Source of the DNA: Icerya purchasi
Lineage: Eukaryota; Arthropoda; Insecta; Hemiptera; Monophlebidae
Length of the DNA stretch: 64,000 nt
NCBI GenBank assembly: GCA_039619475.1
Contig: CM077115.1
Span: 143,291,774 to 143,355,773, forward strand
Direction of reading: 5' to 3'
Part shown: positions 23,234 to 35,808 of the stretch, one piece after another
How the letters are laid out: each line of letters opens with the position of its first letter
How positions within the stretch are numbered: position 1 is the stretch's first letter
Translations under genes and position numbers: made by a program
The notes under the pieces: model-generated
Told to the model about the DNA's origin: nothing
What the model saw: only the letters and a program-made list of their open reading frames with translations
The model's database searches: none

Positions 23234-23356
23234 ACCTATGGGCCATACTTAACTGTACTGGCTGCTATGATGACCGAGTTTTCAAACAAATAGACTAGAC
23301 ATGTATGGGTGTCATACTTACCAGTACTGATTGCCACGGTGCTCGTGTGTCTTTAC
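23234..23356. repeat. Imperfect tandem duplication, ~66-bp period
   Basis: CTATGGGCCATACTTAACTG with the following CTGCTATGATGACC is repeated in diverged form as GTATGGGTGTCATACTTACC with the following TTGCCACGGTGCTC (from about 23302). The surrounding 23160-23460 is less AT-rich than its neighbours. No function is apparent. Confidence 0.5.
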
Positions 23357-24634
23357 TTGGTATATGCTTACCGAACCCCTACGGACTATTCTAAATAGTA
23401 TTGTTCTCATGATAACACGGTTTCAAACACTCCTAATTAAATTCCTGTGAGCAACTTGCTACCAAAATATTTGACTTTTCTCCTTAAAATTTATGCTTCT
23501 TTCCTATAAACTCAGTGTCACTTATTCGTACTTATGCGTTGATTACCTGTTCCTCCCGTCTGTTGATAATCTGTAGTTATGATACTATAAGCCCAATCTC
23601 TCTTTGGAGGGATTTAAATCAGTTCACATCTTTATGGTCACAGTACACATATCAAAAAACAACACCGACGCTGCTTGTGGTCTTCTTGACTAGTACAGTG
23701 GAAAAAATAAAAAAAAAAAAAGGTGAATATTACATTAATATTATATATTTGTATTTTCTGGTTTTTATAAATTAATTTAAGTAAAATATTAATTTAAAAT
23801 AATTAACTTAACATAACATTTAATTATACATAATGCTCAAATGTACAAATAACAGACACACATACACACCTACCCTTATATATACATGTATATGAACATA
23901 CCAAATAAAGGTAAAAGGAAATAATTTAGAGCAGCGGAGGAAGAAGGAAAGGGGTGAAGAATTACAGAGTGGCTTCATTATTACTTTATCTTAAGTCGTT
24001 TAAGCTTTATAGTAATTAGTTAAGTAGATGAAAAAAAAAAAAAATACAGCACGCCCTAACTTTATCATCAAAATACGCCACTGAACTTATCCCTGTGTTA
24101 TCTGTACAAGTATACTTTAAGCTCTTTGTGTATTTAACCGAAGAATATAGCAAACAGAACAAGATAATTAAACAGGTACTTTTTTATTACGGAAAAATCT
24201 AAACATTTAATAGCCCGCAATTTTTATGTTGCACAAATATCAAGATAGAGTAATCGTTAGCGGTTTTCATAGGAATCATTTTTAACGAATCTAAAAAGTT
24301 TAATTACATGTTCCGACAAAGCAAAAAAAATACACAATTTTAAATTTTGTTTTCTCGAAGTGCTCCTTGCTGTCATACAAGAGAACAGAGCTCTACTTAC
24401 AATTAGACACCGTATTGCGCACCCTTTATTCTATCTATCCATCGTCCAGTAATCATTCGGATTGCAGGCAAATTCGTTTCTCCCATACTCCGTCATATTA
24501 AGATTTATGCTCGTTCTTTATCTTACTTTTAATCTTTTACTCCTATTTATTCCTGTTCGTAGTCGTTTTTGCATTTAAAATACTGTTTTCTGTTATTGTA
24601 GTTACACATAACTGCACATTCTATTTCCATCCTT
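23357..24634. other. No recognisable feature
   Basis: AT-rich with A runs (23709-23721, 24030-24044). The open frame at 23515-23775 has no recognisable domain. Confidence 0.5.
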
Positions 24635-24919
24635 TTCTCCTATTAGCATTTTGGACCGTGTACAGTCAATGCTGTTAGATGGAAGGAATTCTTTCTCCTT
24701 TCTCCCGTCGGCATCGTGGGCTTTGCTGTCACAGTTGTAACCATAGTGCTGGATGTTAAATTCCTCATATCCTTCCCCGTCAGCATTGTGTGGCTACTAG
24801 TGTTACAGTCAGAGTCACAACGTCTAAAGGCGGGTTTCCTTTTCTCTAGCTGTTGGCATTGCGGACTCTGCTGTTGTAATTGTGGCCGTAATGTTGGACG
24901 AGAATCTAGTCTCTCCTGC
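24635..24919. repeat. Decayed minisatellite, four ~65-80-bp units
   Basis: Four diverged units begin near 24635, 24699, 24773 and 24838. Each starts with a TTTCTCC-like block, followed by an AGCATT-TGG-like block, and then GCTGTTACAGTTGTAA-like sequence. The array is clearly less AT-rich than its flanks. The open frame across it (24716-24961) looks like a consequence of the repeat rather than a gene. Confidence 0.6.
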
Positions 24920-25544
24920 AGTTTTTATATACTTTATGATCTTCTTCTGCAGTATAGATAATAAAATCAGGAAGCTTTTGTACAACTATGTAGGTGTATT
25001 TTCCAACTTCAAATGTCAATTAGGTCTAGCATCATTAACATAAACGATTTTTTTTATAAGGCTAAGTCAATATCAGTCGAATCGGAAAGAATTAGTGTCA
25101 TCTTTATACAACTAATTTCAAAGGAACATTGCGGTTTTATGTTTAAACTAGTTGCAATCTCGCGGGAAAGTTTACCAGTGAAAACGTTTTACGAAAAAAT
25201 ACTATTGTGATCAAATCTGACTGATAGATAATTTTGATGCTCACATATCGAGGAATTTCCTGTTAACGTACCGGAAACTTCAAAGTAAAAAAGTTAGCTT
25301 TAAGGTAAGACTTATATTTTTTCATCTATTCCACACAGGTATTCAAACTTGAATAAATGGTTCAACCTGTTCACTTACATTTGGCGATATTTTATTATTA
25401 ATTAAAATAAAACTTTTGGCCCTTTAATTATTAACCAACGTAATTTTGCAATAAATCGGTTGATTCATTTTTTGCAGCTTTTCAGTAACGAATCTTATTC
25501 CTTAGTAAACAAAATTCCGTTAATAAACTATTTGCCCTTAATGT
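24920..25544. other. No recognisable feature
   Basis: AT-rich DNA between the minisatellite and the mariner relic. No structure was recognised. Confidence 0.5.
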
Positions 25545-26289
25545 ACAAGGGGTTTTCAAAAAGTAAATTTCCCTATTTGTTCGCTTTCGAAAGGTAATAA
25601 AGCTAGAAAAAAACGGGCGCCCGCATTAAATTCAGCGTATTTTTATTTACTTTTCTACATATTCATCTTTTAAATTTAAGCATTTGTCGAGTCGAGAAAT
25701 TAGCTTATAAAAATACCGTTCTCGTAGAAACTTGCCGCCAAATTTTGTAACCAGGTAAGAACGAAATTTTCAACTCCTAGTCGGTCTCGAATTTTTTTAC
25801 CTGGTACCTCCTCGTGACACGCTCAGAAACTGGTCAAGAAGATCGGAAACGGTTTGGCAGCGATCGGACCGGACCGGACCGTAGAGTTTCTTCGATTTTT
25901 CGCACACCAGTTTGTCTGAGATTACGGATGATCAGCTGCTCGATCGTCCTCTATATTCGTGCTACCTCCTCGTAATTCACGGTACCATTTACGAACATGT
26001 TGAACAGTCATCACAGGGGACCATAAACTTCCACTGTTTATTGATCGATGAATTTCAATTGGCGCAATTTTTTTTATAGTTTAAAAAACGAATAACTAAG
26101 CGCACCTCGTAGTCAGCGGTCACTTTCAGAATTTTACTCACAATTAATTCACGTAACTCGAAAAAGAAAAAACATGCAATATTGCGGTCTAGTTTAAACT
26201 TGAATGTTGTACCTGCAAAATGAGACCACGCCTACTCCCGCAAGTTTATTCTGACCGGTTTTACAGGGGTAGGAAACTTACTTTTTTAG
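25545..26289 (-). mobile_element. Mariner-like transposon, catalytic core deleted
   Basis: The ends are imperfect inverted repeats: CAAAAAGTAAATTTCCCTA near the left end matches CCTAAAAAAGTAAGTTTCC read inward from the right, and TA dinucleotides flank at 25543-25544 and 26290-26291. On the minus strand the N-terminal part reads VQHVRKWYRELRGGSTNIED, the first helix-turn-helix linker, then SDKLVCEKSKKLYGP and TVSDLLDQFLSVS, the second helix-turn-helix. The next recognisable block is the extreme C-terminus, ISRLDKCLNLKDEYVEK, near 25710-25655. The catalytic DDE region between them is missing, so this is an internally deleted, non-autonomous copy. Mariner transposase would otherwise bind these ends and cut and paste at TA. 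Confidence 0.75.
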
Positions 26290-26435
26290 GTAATAATAAT
26301 TTAATTCGTATTATTGGCGGTCTCTTATCTGCTTTTAATTTTTTACATGATAATTAGTTCCATATGTTAATATTACGTAATTCTCGTTCAATTTTATATT
26401 TGTTACATGTCCATAACTTACAGCATCATTCTTCG

Positions 26436-27056
26436 AAAACGTTTCTTGTCGACTTTATTCGTAGCAGACGTTGGATATTATTGGAGAGGAGTTGACTTCT
26501 TTGGTGACGAAAATCATTTTAAAATGCGTACTTCGCACTCACGTTAACGTCACTACGGTTCAACAATTTACAGGCGATCTATCCGCTGAACTAACATCGA
26601 TTTCTTGTTCGTTTACGACTATCGATGTCAATTTAACTGACTACCTATCAGATTAAATAAACCAACTATCAACTCATCAAGTACAACAAAGATTATATCG
26701 CCTTCTTCGTTTACTTTGTGACTCAAGCGGTCCATATTGAACTTGTGATCGATCTAACCATCGAATCGTTCCTTATGGCATTCTGTTAGTCGTCGAGGAT
26801 TAATTCAAACGATCTACTATGACAACAAAACAAATTTCGCGAGAGTAAGCAACTTGTTGGAACAATCGAAAAAATCAGTAACTTCTTCCCCAGTTCGAAA
26901 TCGATCAGATGAAAAGTTACTTGTCTGTTTAAAGCTGTCGGTACTCGAATACCGAATGCCGTTGAACCCAGTAGTCTTAGCCAGAGTCAAGGTCATTTTA
27001 AATTCGCAGCCAATCGCGTATCAGATGACTAATTCCGCAGCAGAACTGATTTAATA
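26436..27056 (+). pseudogene. BEL/Pao retrotransposon integrase relic
   Basis: The clearest block is QAVHIELVIDLTIESFLMAF near 26730-26790, the hallmark KAVHLE-V-DL-T--F region of BEL/Pao integrases. It is followed by RRGLIQTIYYDNKTNF (second catalytic Asp in the position of the usual SDNGTNF) and, further on, VVLARVKVILNSQPIA, matching the ..IE.ILNSRPL segment near the catalytic Glu. An upstream segment resembles the VDYAGPF region but is badly decayed. No LTRs, protease or RT are present around it. Multiple stops and frameshifts are present. Confidence 0.7.
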
Positions 27057-30000
27057 AAAATTTAAAAAAGCACAATAAAAAACAAAAAAAAAAAAAAAAC
27101 TATTATTACCAATAATTGAGAACAAATGTACATAAATATCACTTATTAAACAATTTTGTTTAGATATTTTTCGTGTTAAAATATGTAAAATATAAACTTT
27201 TAAAATGTACGGCACCAGATGATGATAATAAAAGCAGGGCTTTTTTGGATATACTGTAATTCTAATATTTCTTTTAGTTCAAATGTTAATTTTAGTTCTT
27301 TTCATAATGAAATAATTCCTCTATTGACGACAATCAATTTTGCGTTCAAAGTATTTCTCGTGTATAATAATAAAAAATGTTATTTGCGGATTCATTATTA
27401 TTATCGGCTTTCGTAAATAGCCTCTGAGAAAATGCGCAAAGACATTATCGGGCTGATAAGAAAAATTTACAATCAGTTCAAAGTCCCATTTTTAATTGAC
27501 ACTTATACAGAGCGCCTAATGAATCTGTAGAAAATAACGGATCATTGCTTTCTTTTAAGCCCGCCTATACAAAATTTTTCTAGCACTCAATTTTATTTCG
27601 GATTAAATAGATTTGGGAAGAACCAGAGTTTGATACTGCCCCGGTCTTCAAGAACCAAACTTTAACTTTTGATAGTCAAACATACTAAAGTACTGCGCCT
27701 CCACGCATATTGGCTTAAAAAATACAATACAGTTGAAATATTTAGCACGATCCGAATTTTTATAAATCTGGATACCGTCTACTGTAAGAGCTGCTGATTA
27801 ACTATTAAATATTTCCTATGCACCATATATCTTCTGAGGATATAATGTACACTTCTTTCGACAAAGTGGCAATATTTTACACAACTGAACAGGTTCACAT
27901 TTAATACGTACAATTTTTTTGCATTAATAAAACAATATTTTGGATTTATCAAAATATCCGTTTAGCGTTTACAACAATTTTTTCAGAAACTACATAATAA
28001 TAAGAAAACAAAAAGAAATTGTCATTTTTGTTCACCATTACATAAAATCGATTTTATTACAGATCGAAATAATGATAATAAATCTATTATTATTATTATT
28101 ATTAGTTTCGCTGTTGGTTTAGCACTACTACAATAGCTATATTTCAAGTAAACTTTGTTACTTCATGATTCATTTAAAACAAATCTATTAATACTTTTAA
28201 ATGTTGTAATTTTTCTTTTTTTTTTTTTTTTTTATCTAATTTTGTAGGATTTTGTAAACAATTGCAATAGCTCTTGTTCCCTTCACTTATAAAAGTGTAC
28301 ATATTAATGTGAAAAAGTGTCTTTCATCGATTAAATACGAATTTATTTTAACGTTGATGAATGAAAGCATCTTTGCTTCAACTTACATTCATAAGATGTC
28401 GCAATTATTACGCATAAAAGAAAGAATTAAGGAGAATTTATTTTTCTTCAGTCTTTAAAGATTATATTCTAAAATACTCATGGACTGGCTGCGTTTATTT
28501 TTTCGTGATTACTTAAATCTGATATAACCACTGAATTTAAAAATAAACGACCACAAGAATAGGCTACTTTTTACCGATAATGCAATTTAGCTGTTTGTAG
28601 TACCAGTTACATAATGCGTACTGCTCATAAATTTTCTAAATATAACTATGAACACATACGTCAAATATTCTCCGCATTTTTCGTGTTTGAATAAGGAAAA
28701 ACTTCATCATCAAGAAATTTCCATATATAAAAATAGCCTCTACAAAAGAGAACCTATCGAAATATTGATTCTTATTTCAGTTAAATAAAAGCACTTATGA
28801 CTCGGCACATCTCAAACCTTTTTCACTTATTTACTACACCACATTTAATCGTACCTTTTCTAATTGTAAGTATATCAAATGTAAAAATTTTTTTTTCTTT
28901 TTTAAGTGATCTAACACGTAAACTGAGAGTGTATGCCGGTTAATCGGTCCTACAGAAGACTTAAAAATATGTTCTGCTAAATACAAAATAAAAACCAAAC
29001 TCACAATAAAGCAGAAAAAAAAAAAAAGATCAGAAATCTAAACTTAAAAAACCTTTACGATTTTTTAATTTCACTTAATATGGTTAAGTTATAGATTTAT
29101 AAGTTTTATTATTAAATTTGAAACGAATTATAGTACATAAAACAATTGAATGTATTAATTTTTGGTAAACAGAGATGAAAAAAAGTATTTATATTCTAAA
29201 ACTATAAGGGCTTATTGCAAATATTAAAAATCAAGAAAAAGAATTTAGTTAAACGTCCAGAAACTGACCACAATTCATTTTTGGCCGTAATTTTAGTTCG
29301 TTCTTTTGGCTGCTATTTATAATTTATGCTCGTTCACAGTAAATAGTTTTAAATTTTAAATTGTTTTACATAAAATTTACCAAAAAAGACCCAAAAAAAG
29401 AACCTCTTGTTTCAAAATTGTAACTCATTCGTATTATTTTTTTAAATTGTAAATAATTTCAAACTGTAAAAAAAATGTGTAAGTTTTAAATAGTTCACAC
29501 ATTTTACTGATAGGATTATTCGAACATCGAAAGTATAATAGCCAAAAGAACTGTGACCCGTGTTCTAAAACTTCACTAAAAACCTAAACAATACATATAA
29601 CATAAACATACGAGAGTTATTTAAATGATTTACATTTTTGAAAAATAGATCAGAATCATTAAAATTCTAAACTGAAAATTAAAAAGTAAATTTGTTTACT
29701 ACAAATCAGTGTAAAAGTAAAAAAAACCGAAAAATCATACGTAATATCGACACTCGATTCATTTACGTACAAAGAATCAATAGATTTGTGCACAATAATT
29801 TTACAATAAAAAAAAGAAAAATTTAAATTCGTAACCGATAAATTTTAAAGAAAAATTACTATTAATTGTAGTAAAAATATTTATAAAAAGTGTACAATGT
29901 CAAAAACATTTCAACTGTTTCACTAACCTTAAGAGATTCTGATATATCCTTAAAGCAGGAAAATTTTCTTTTACAAAAAATTGGAAACTACAACGGATAG

Positions 30001-31228
30001 CACAACAAAAACGAGCGCAATTTTCAACGACTGAACGCAATTACAAACCGCAATACGTAACAGTTACCGGTTATTTCTCAGCGGACAGTGTTAACAGGGA
30101 AAACTTGTTAGTCATTATCAAGCTGATTACCGACCAAAATAAACAATTTGCCGCTATACTTAATAACAAGCTGGCTACGAAATTGGCACAGTTTAATGTT
30201 ATCATCTAATGATAATTGATGCCGTTGAGAAATTATTGATTTCAAGTTTTGTAAAATTTTAAAATACTAAACTAATATACAATTTTTAATAATGAACAGC
30301 ATTTAAATTGATAAACATTATCGTACGCAATTTAAATAAATTATAATAAATGTTAATGGCAGTTAAATTAGTGCAATTTACAGTATTTATTTATAGCGTT
30401 TAATTATTATTTTTAATAATTAACGAATTAAAGCATAATTTATTCCGAATCAAATGTTAAATTATATAACAAATAAATATACATAATAATAATAAACCGT
30501 GCTAATTTTCTACAGGCAAATATAGTGCCAATATAACTAACCGATATAAAAATCATCTGATCTCGTAGAAGAAAGAGAAGGAACACAATTTAAATTAGGA
30601 ATGTTTTAAAATTGAACGTAATTGATGACTAATAGGAGTTATAAACCATCACACTTAAAAAAAAAACAAACGTGAAATTATATTTTTGTATATTAAAACG
30701 TATTTTGTTAACAACGCGTATTCTTAAGTTATGTAAATTAGATTTTACCTTTATTTTTCAAGTAAGAAACTGAATCTAAAAGGTTCTATAGAAGAAAAGT
30801 TAATAAGCTATTTAAGTTGAGCGAAGTTTATACGCGTAATAATTTGTTGTTAATAAGAATTAATCATTTTAGTAATGAATGAAACGAATATACAAAACCG
30901 AAAAATCATAAATTTTAGTATTAGCGAGCTGGGAAAGTATTTAGAAGACAAAATGTTACTAAGGAGTAAAGATGCACTAAAATGTTGAAACCGAAGGAAC
31001 CATATATACATACATATGTATATTCTGTTTTGTATAGATTTATAATGAAAAAAAACCTTGTGCTTAATGATTGCTTACATATCTTGTGATCTTATTTTTT
31101 TCAAAGCAACGTTGGTTTCAGTTAAAAAATAAAGTTTCAAATATACTTTTTTAAAATTACAATTGAAGTTAAAAATAGAAATAATGATTTTGACATAAAC
31201 TTTTTGATGAATATATTTTTGTTTATTG
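27057..31228. other. Featureless AT-rich stretch
   Basis: Over 4 kb of strongly AT-rich DNA with A or T runs (27085-27099, 28216-28233, 29018-29029). I saw no coding frame with a recognisable motif and no block shared with the rest of the window. The stretch would be compatible with intron or old intergenic DNA. Confidence 0.55.
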
Positions 31229-31480
31229 TTAACCCTTCCCAGGTTTCAAAAAGTAAATAATCTTATCGATAGGAGTTCGTGCAGTCAGTAGTATTAATAA
31301 ATCAACATCTTCTCCAACAACGATAGTTGTACTGACTTGTTCTATTGCTGTTTCAATTATGAGGACATCAGCGTCATTATCAGCTTGTTTCACTAAAATG
31401 TTCGCAGTTGTAGATTTTTCACATAACATAGAAATGAAGCAGGACTTGTTTGAATATTTGCAAGAAGTCGGTGTTAGTTT
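31229..31480 (-). pseudogene. Fragment with DADVLI / VVGEDVDLLILL motifs
   Basis: On the minus strand, starting upstream of the ATG at 31429, the frame reads SNKSCFISMLCEK, then QADNDADVLIIETAIE, then TTIVVGEDVDLLILL, and ends KIIYFLKPGKG at a stop. The two acidic motifs, DADVLI and GEDVDLL, have the spacing of paired metal-binding acidic clusters in PIN/FEN1-like nucleases. I recall similar blocks in uncharacterised, multi-copy proteins of arthropods and cnidarians, but I cannot name the family with certainty. About 85 residues are present and the rest was not found nearby. The frame is clean over its length, which is unusual in this neighbourhood. It may be an exon or a fragment of a repeated gene. 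Confidence 0.45.
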
Positions 31481-34394
31481 GTTAGAACTGTCATAAATTG
31501 ATCATAAACGACATCAGAAAATGAAGATATTTTTGTAGCTCGACAATTTCATACGTTCGTTATAGTTGTAATTTTGTATAAAATTACCATAGTCGATAGT
31601 ACTAATGCTGTTTGTATTAAAAATCTATATGCATAAAGGAGAAAAACTGTGAATAATTCAGTAGTACAATAATTATTAGCATATAACTGAAACTACTGAG
31701 TCCATGAAGCTGAAAATTCACATGTAAATTGACAGTTATACTTACGATATGAGAAAACAATAAAAAAATGAAAAATATTTTTGAAGTTCTCTAAATGTTT
31801 AAGATAGAAAAAGGTTGCAGCTTACATTGCATAAAACTGAAAACCAAGGCTTCAACACAAATGCTTATAATATGAAATTTCATGGGAATAATGAAGTCAT
31901 TTCGTAGCTGTCTGTACGTTTCAATCTCATGAGACCGATTTTGTTTGTTTTCGCTAGTGGATAACTGGTTTCTACAAAAGATTTTAGCGTGTAATGAATA
32001 CGTTTCTGGCGTGCTAATTAAAATAAAATGTCTCCTATAGTAAATATAATAAAATAAAAAAATAAAAATTCTGGTGTAAATAAAGAAAGTGTTATTTAAT
32101 AAATTTTATTTATTCATTGCATTAATAATTTCACAGATCCGAAACATCAAAATAATACATTTAGTAAAAAATTATGGAAATGAAAGAGAAGTTCGTTTAG
32201 CAAAGAATCCATTTTTTATAAAGAACAAGAGAATCTTTAGCTGAATAAAACTCCAATCGATTATTACTGGACCACGACAAACATATTTTCCAGCTAGTGA
32301 GAAAGGGAAGAGGGGCGATTTTTTTACTTAAATCTGTTAGTTAAAACACCTAAAGAAATAGAAATGATTTACATTTAAAAGCCAAGAAGGCGGATAGGTA
32401 GATGGAAAGCTTATAAAATAAATGAATGATATGAAGGAAATTAAATCAGGAGGAAGGGAAAAAAAACGGATGATTGAAGTGATGAAACCAATGAAACTTT
32501 CAGAAATAATACTCATGATTTTAATAAATATTTAGGTAAAGAAAATACAAATTGAAGATGTGGAAAGCAATTTTATAACCTGCACATGGTATTGAATTAC
32601 TGAAAAATAAAAATTAAATATTTAAACGGGAATTAATTTGCAGGCGAAATCACAAGCACCAGCTGGTATAATTATGCTTTATTTGCAATGAAAACATTTT
32701 ATCACATTTTTATAATGAGTAGTACAAAAACATACGGATCATCAAAATTTTCATACATTTCGTTCCCTTTAAACTTATTAATTTAAAATGTACCAGATGC
32801 ACATACCTATATATATATATATATATATAATATTCAATTTATTTAAAATTATTTTCTAGTTTTCACAATTTACATAAAAAGTATTATTAATACATGTTAA
32901 ACAAAAAAAAAAAAATGTAACAGATTGTTACAAACTGTGTATAATTAATTCAATATCCCTATTTAATCATTTTCAATATTAAGTTACTTTAAAGACATAC
33001 ATATTCGTTTCTAGTTATTTAAAATAAAATTGTATTTACGCTAAAAACTTAAAAAACAACTACAATTAATATAAAATCATTACTAGTTTAAAAAAGTGCA
33101 GATGATCTTTACTTGCATTATATACGCATAATTACACCACAGGGAACTGCTTGACAATGAAGTGTACAAAGTTTCTTACTGTTTGCTGTTTTGGGTCAGT
33201 ATTTCTCATATTCTAGATGTATTGATACATGTTCCGAAATATTGTATTATTTCAGTTGTGAATGTCTCAAATACAACAATTTGTATTTTTTCTATATATT
33301 CCTATGATTATGTACTCATTTAAACACAACGTGTTTGTACATTGCTCTAACTTTATCATCTCTAATGATTCCCTATCGATCAGAGTTGAAACCTACAGTA
33401 TTGTCCATGAAAAATTTATTACAAGATTTGATTGCAACGGAAATTAAAATTAGCTAAAACCTTCTGAAACGGAACTTGCATGAAAAAAAAGTTCATCTCG
33501 AAAACTACTTTTTATAAAAAATAACTTGCCGGTATCTTTTCGTAAATGTTAAACGGTTCACATAAAAGAAAATAAAAAAAGTAAGACTCAATAAATCCCG
33601 GTTTTATTCAGGATCCTAGCGTTAAATGCAAAATCAAACGTTTCCGAAGAAAGTAGGAGGCCGCCCTACTTTTTTTATCTTAGATTTCCCGGCCACCCAC
33701 TTCAGCTTCAGATTGGACAGGTACTCATTAGCGAATCGAGTTTAGAATAGCATCACTTTTATTTCCGCTTTACGGAAATAGTTATTATGCTGAGGTTTTT
33801 TATTTTCTCTTTTTTTTGTTGACACGTTGGCATGGACCATTTCAGTTAAGTTGATCCGAATGTCTAGTAAATTTAGGTTAATTGTATCTCTTTTTTTCAG
33901 AGTACACGTTTGATTTTTCATCAGTTTTATAGACATTTTACGTCATCTTTTTTGGTAGGTTTTTTATTTATGTCAGCATTTTTTATCATTTTTGTTCGGT
34001 AAAATAAAAAATTGTTGTTATAGAAAATTTAAGTGATCTAGTTATAAAATTTTTAAATCGTTATCGGATATTTTAATCCATTTATGATTAATAAGAACTT
34101 AAAATTATAGGTTTTAAAACAATGTAAAATTTATAAATGGCAATTACAAACGCATTGATTTTTTTTAAATTTGCCGACTCAGTATTATAACTTGCATTTC
34201 ACTCAAATTTTTTACCAATACAAAACCTAAGAAGGAAAGCATTTATATTGTATAATTTATTGAAAGAAGAAAAAAATTAAACATCAGAATTATCTGGGAA
34301 CTTGATCTGATATTATCGAAATCTAGTTAAAAGTCAAAAAACCTGATATCTGAAACGATCCAAAACTTTGATTAAAAGATAAATCTATATCTTG
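31481..34394. other. No recognisable feature
   Basis: AT-rich DNA with a TA repeat (32811-32828) and A runs (32904-32916). A somewhat GC-richer patch at 33640-33720 (GGCCGCCCTACTTT) could be a repeat edge but has no second copy here. Confidence 0.5.
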
Positions 34395-34640
34395 AAATTT
34401 TCTAAAAGTGTCGACTTGGTCGCCCAGCTTTTTTCTGTTTTAGTCGAATATTTTTCGAAACCAAAGCTTAACTCTTACACTTCATTTACTGTTGGATTTC
34501 TCGTATTAAGGTGTCTGTCAAAAACAAAATGTATCATATATTTAGCGACATCTATAGGCATAATTCTAAATCTCGTTCGTCAAACTATTATAATACAGAA
34601 ATTCGCGGCAATGGTCTAATTCCTGTGGACTATCTCTTCT
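34395..34640 (+). pseudogene. Weak LINE ORF2 C-terminal fragment
   Basis: A plus-strand frame has FETKA-like sequence, then a MYHIFSDIYRHNSKSRSSNY-like stretch and NTEIRGNGLIPV. The order resembles the HNYNTR segment that precedes the C-terminus of CR1/Jockey-like RTs. It is a short match with several stops, so I treat it as a possible relic only. Confidence 0.3.
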
Positions 34641-35808
34641 TTGTAATTATTTATGTAAATGTAGTGTTATTACTGTTATAATTATTGAAATTCAGCATTT
34701 TCAGATTTCAAACGAATTAGAAAATCAGGTGAAACATTGCCGGGAAAATTGTTCAAAATTATGAAAAATTTGGAAGAGTTTACCTGAAGCGAATTTTTTT
34801 TTCGATAAATCACGGAGATTTGCTAAAACTTCATGTAATTCAACTATCTATTCTAACGTAGAAAAACAAATGGAATTTTCAGCGTTTAAATTTTCTACTT
34901 TCTGGGTATCGTTGCTTGATTGAGTCATATAAATATATAGTGTTGCAAAAAAATACTACAAGCAGGTAGCGACTAGAAACTATATTGAAAAAAGAACAAT
35001 CATCAAATCGTTGAGGACCGCATGTCTAAAGATATGATTTTCATTAAGATAATTGATAGATCAACATTCAATTGTTAATTTGACTCGATTAATACGGCAC
35101 ACATTATGGGTTAAAAACTAAAAGAAGATGTTATTAATGCTAACATATTTGAGGTAAATGATAGAAAGACAGTAAATTAAAAAAATCCTGTTGCACAAAA
35201 AATTAAATTTTTTCCTCTGCAGCCAAATGGCGCAGAGATTTCGACGGAAAAAACATAATTCGTAAGGTTATTTTCAAATTAATCCCTTGAAACGCATAGC
35301 TATTTTATAATTTTATAAAAAATGTCAAAAAGCCGCAATTTTAAAATAAACCCGAAAAGATTCAGAATCAATACAAATTTCGAAATTAGCAAAACTTATT
35401 TATCTAGCTCTAGCAAAGAATAATAATTACAATAATGATTACACACTTTACGTACTTTTTCTAAATTAATATTTTTATTTTCATTATTCAGGTAAATAAC
35501 TCATTTTCGCAAAATATTCTGAATTTCTAAACGTGTCTAATTTTAAAACAACGATCTAACACGTGTTTAAGAATGATTCTGTATCCTAATTATAGTTATA
35601 TTTTTTATAATTTGATATATTTCGGTTTCACTTGTACACTCTATCAAAAGACGATGTAACAAAATGCATATTTGAAAAAATTCAAATTTCCTTAAGCAAT
35701 CTAAAATGCTAATTACAGAATATCGAATAAAAGACCTTTAACCATTTTGCAAAGCACGTTTTAGTTAGACATATTTAATGTCGTGTGCGTGTATATATAT
35801 ATATATCT
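34641..35808. other. No recognisable feature
   Basis: AT-rich DNA leading into a TA repeat at 35793-35807. No structure was recognised. Confidence 0.5.

Noticed and set aside
27940..28122. 60-codon plus-strand frame with Leu run at the end
   Set aside because: The hydrophobic tail comes from an ATT repeat. There is no further support for a gene.
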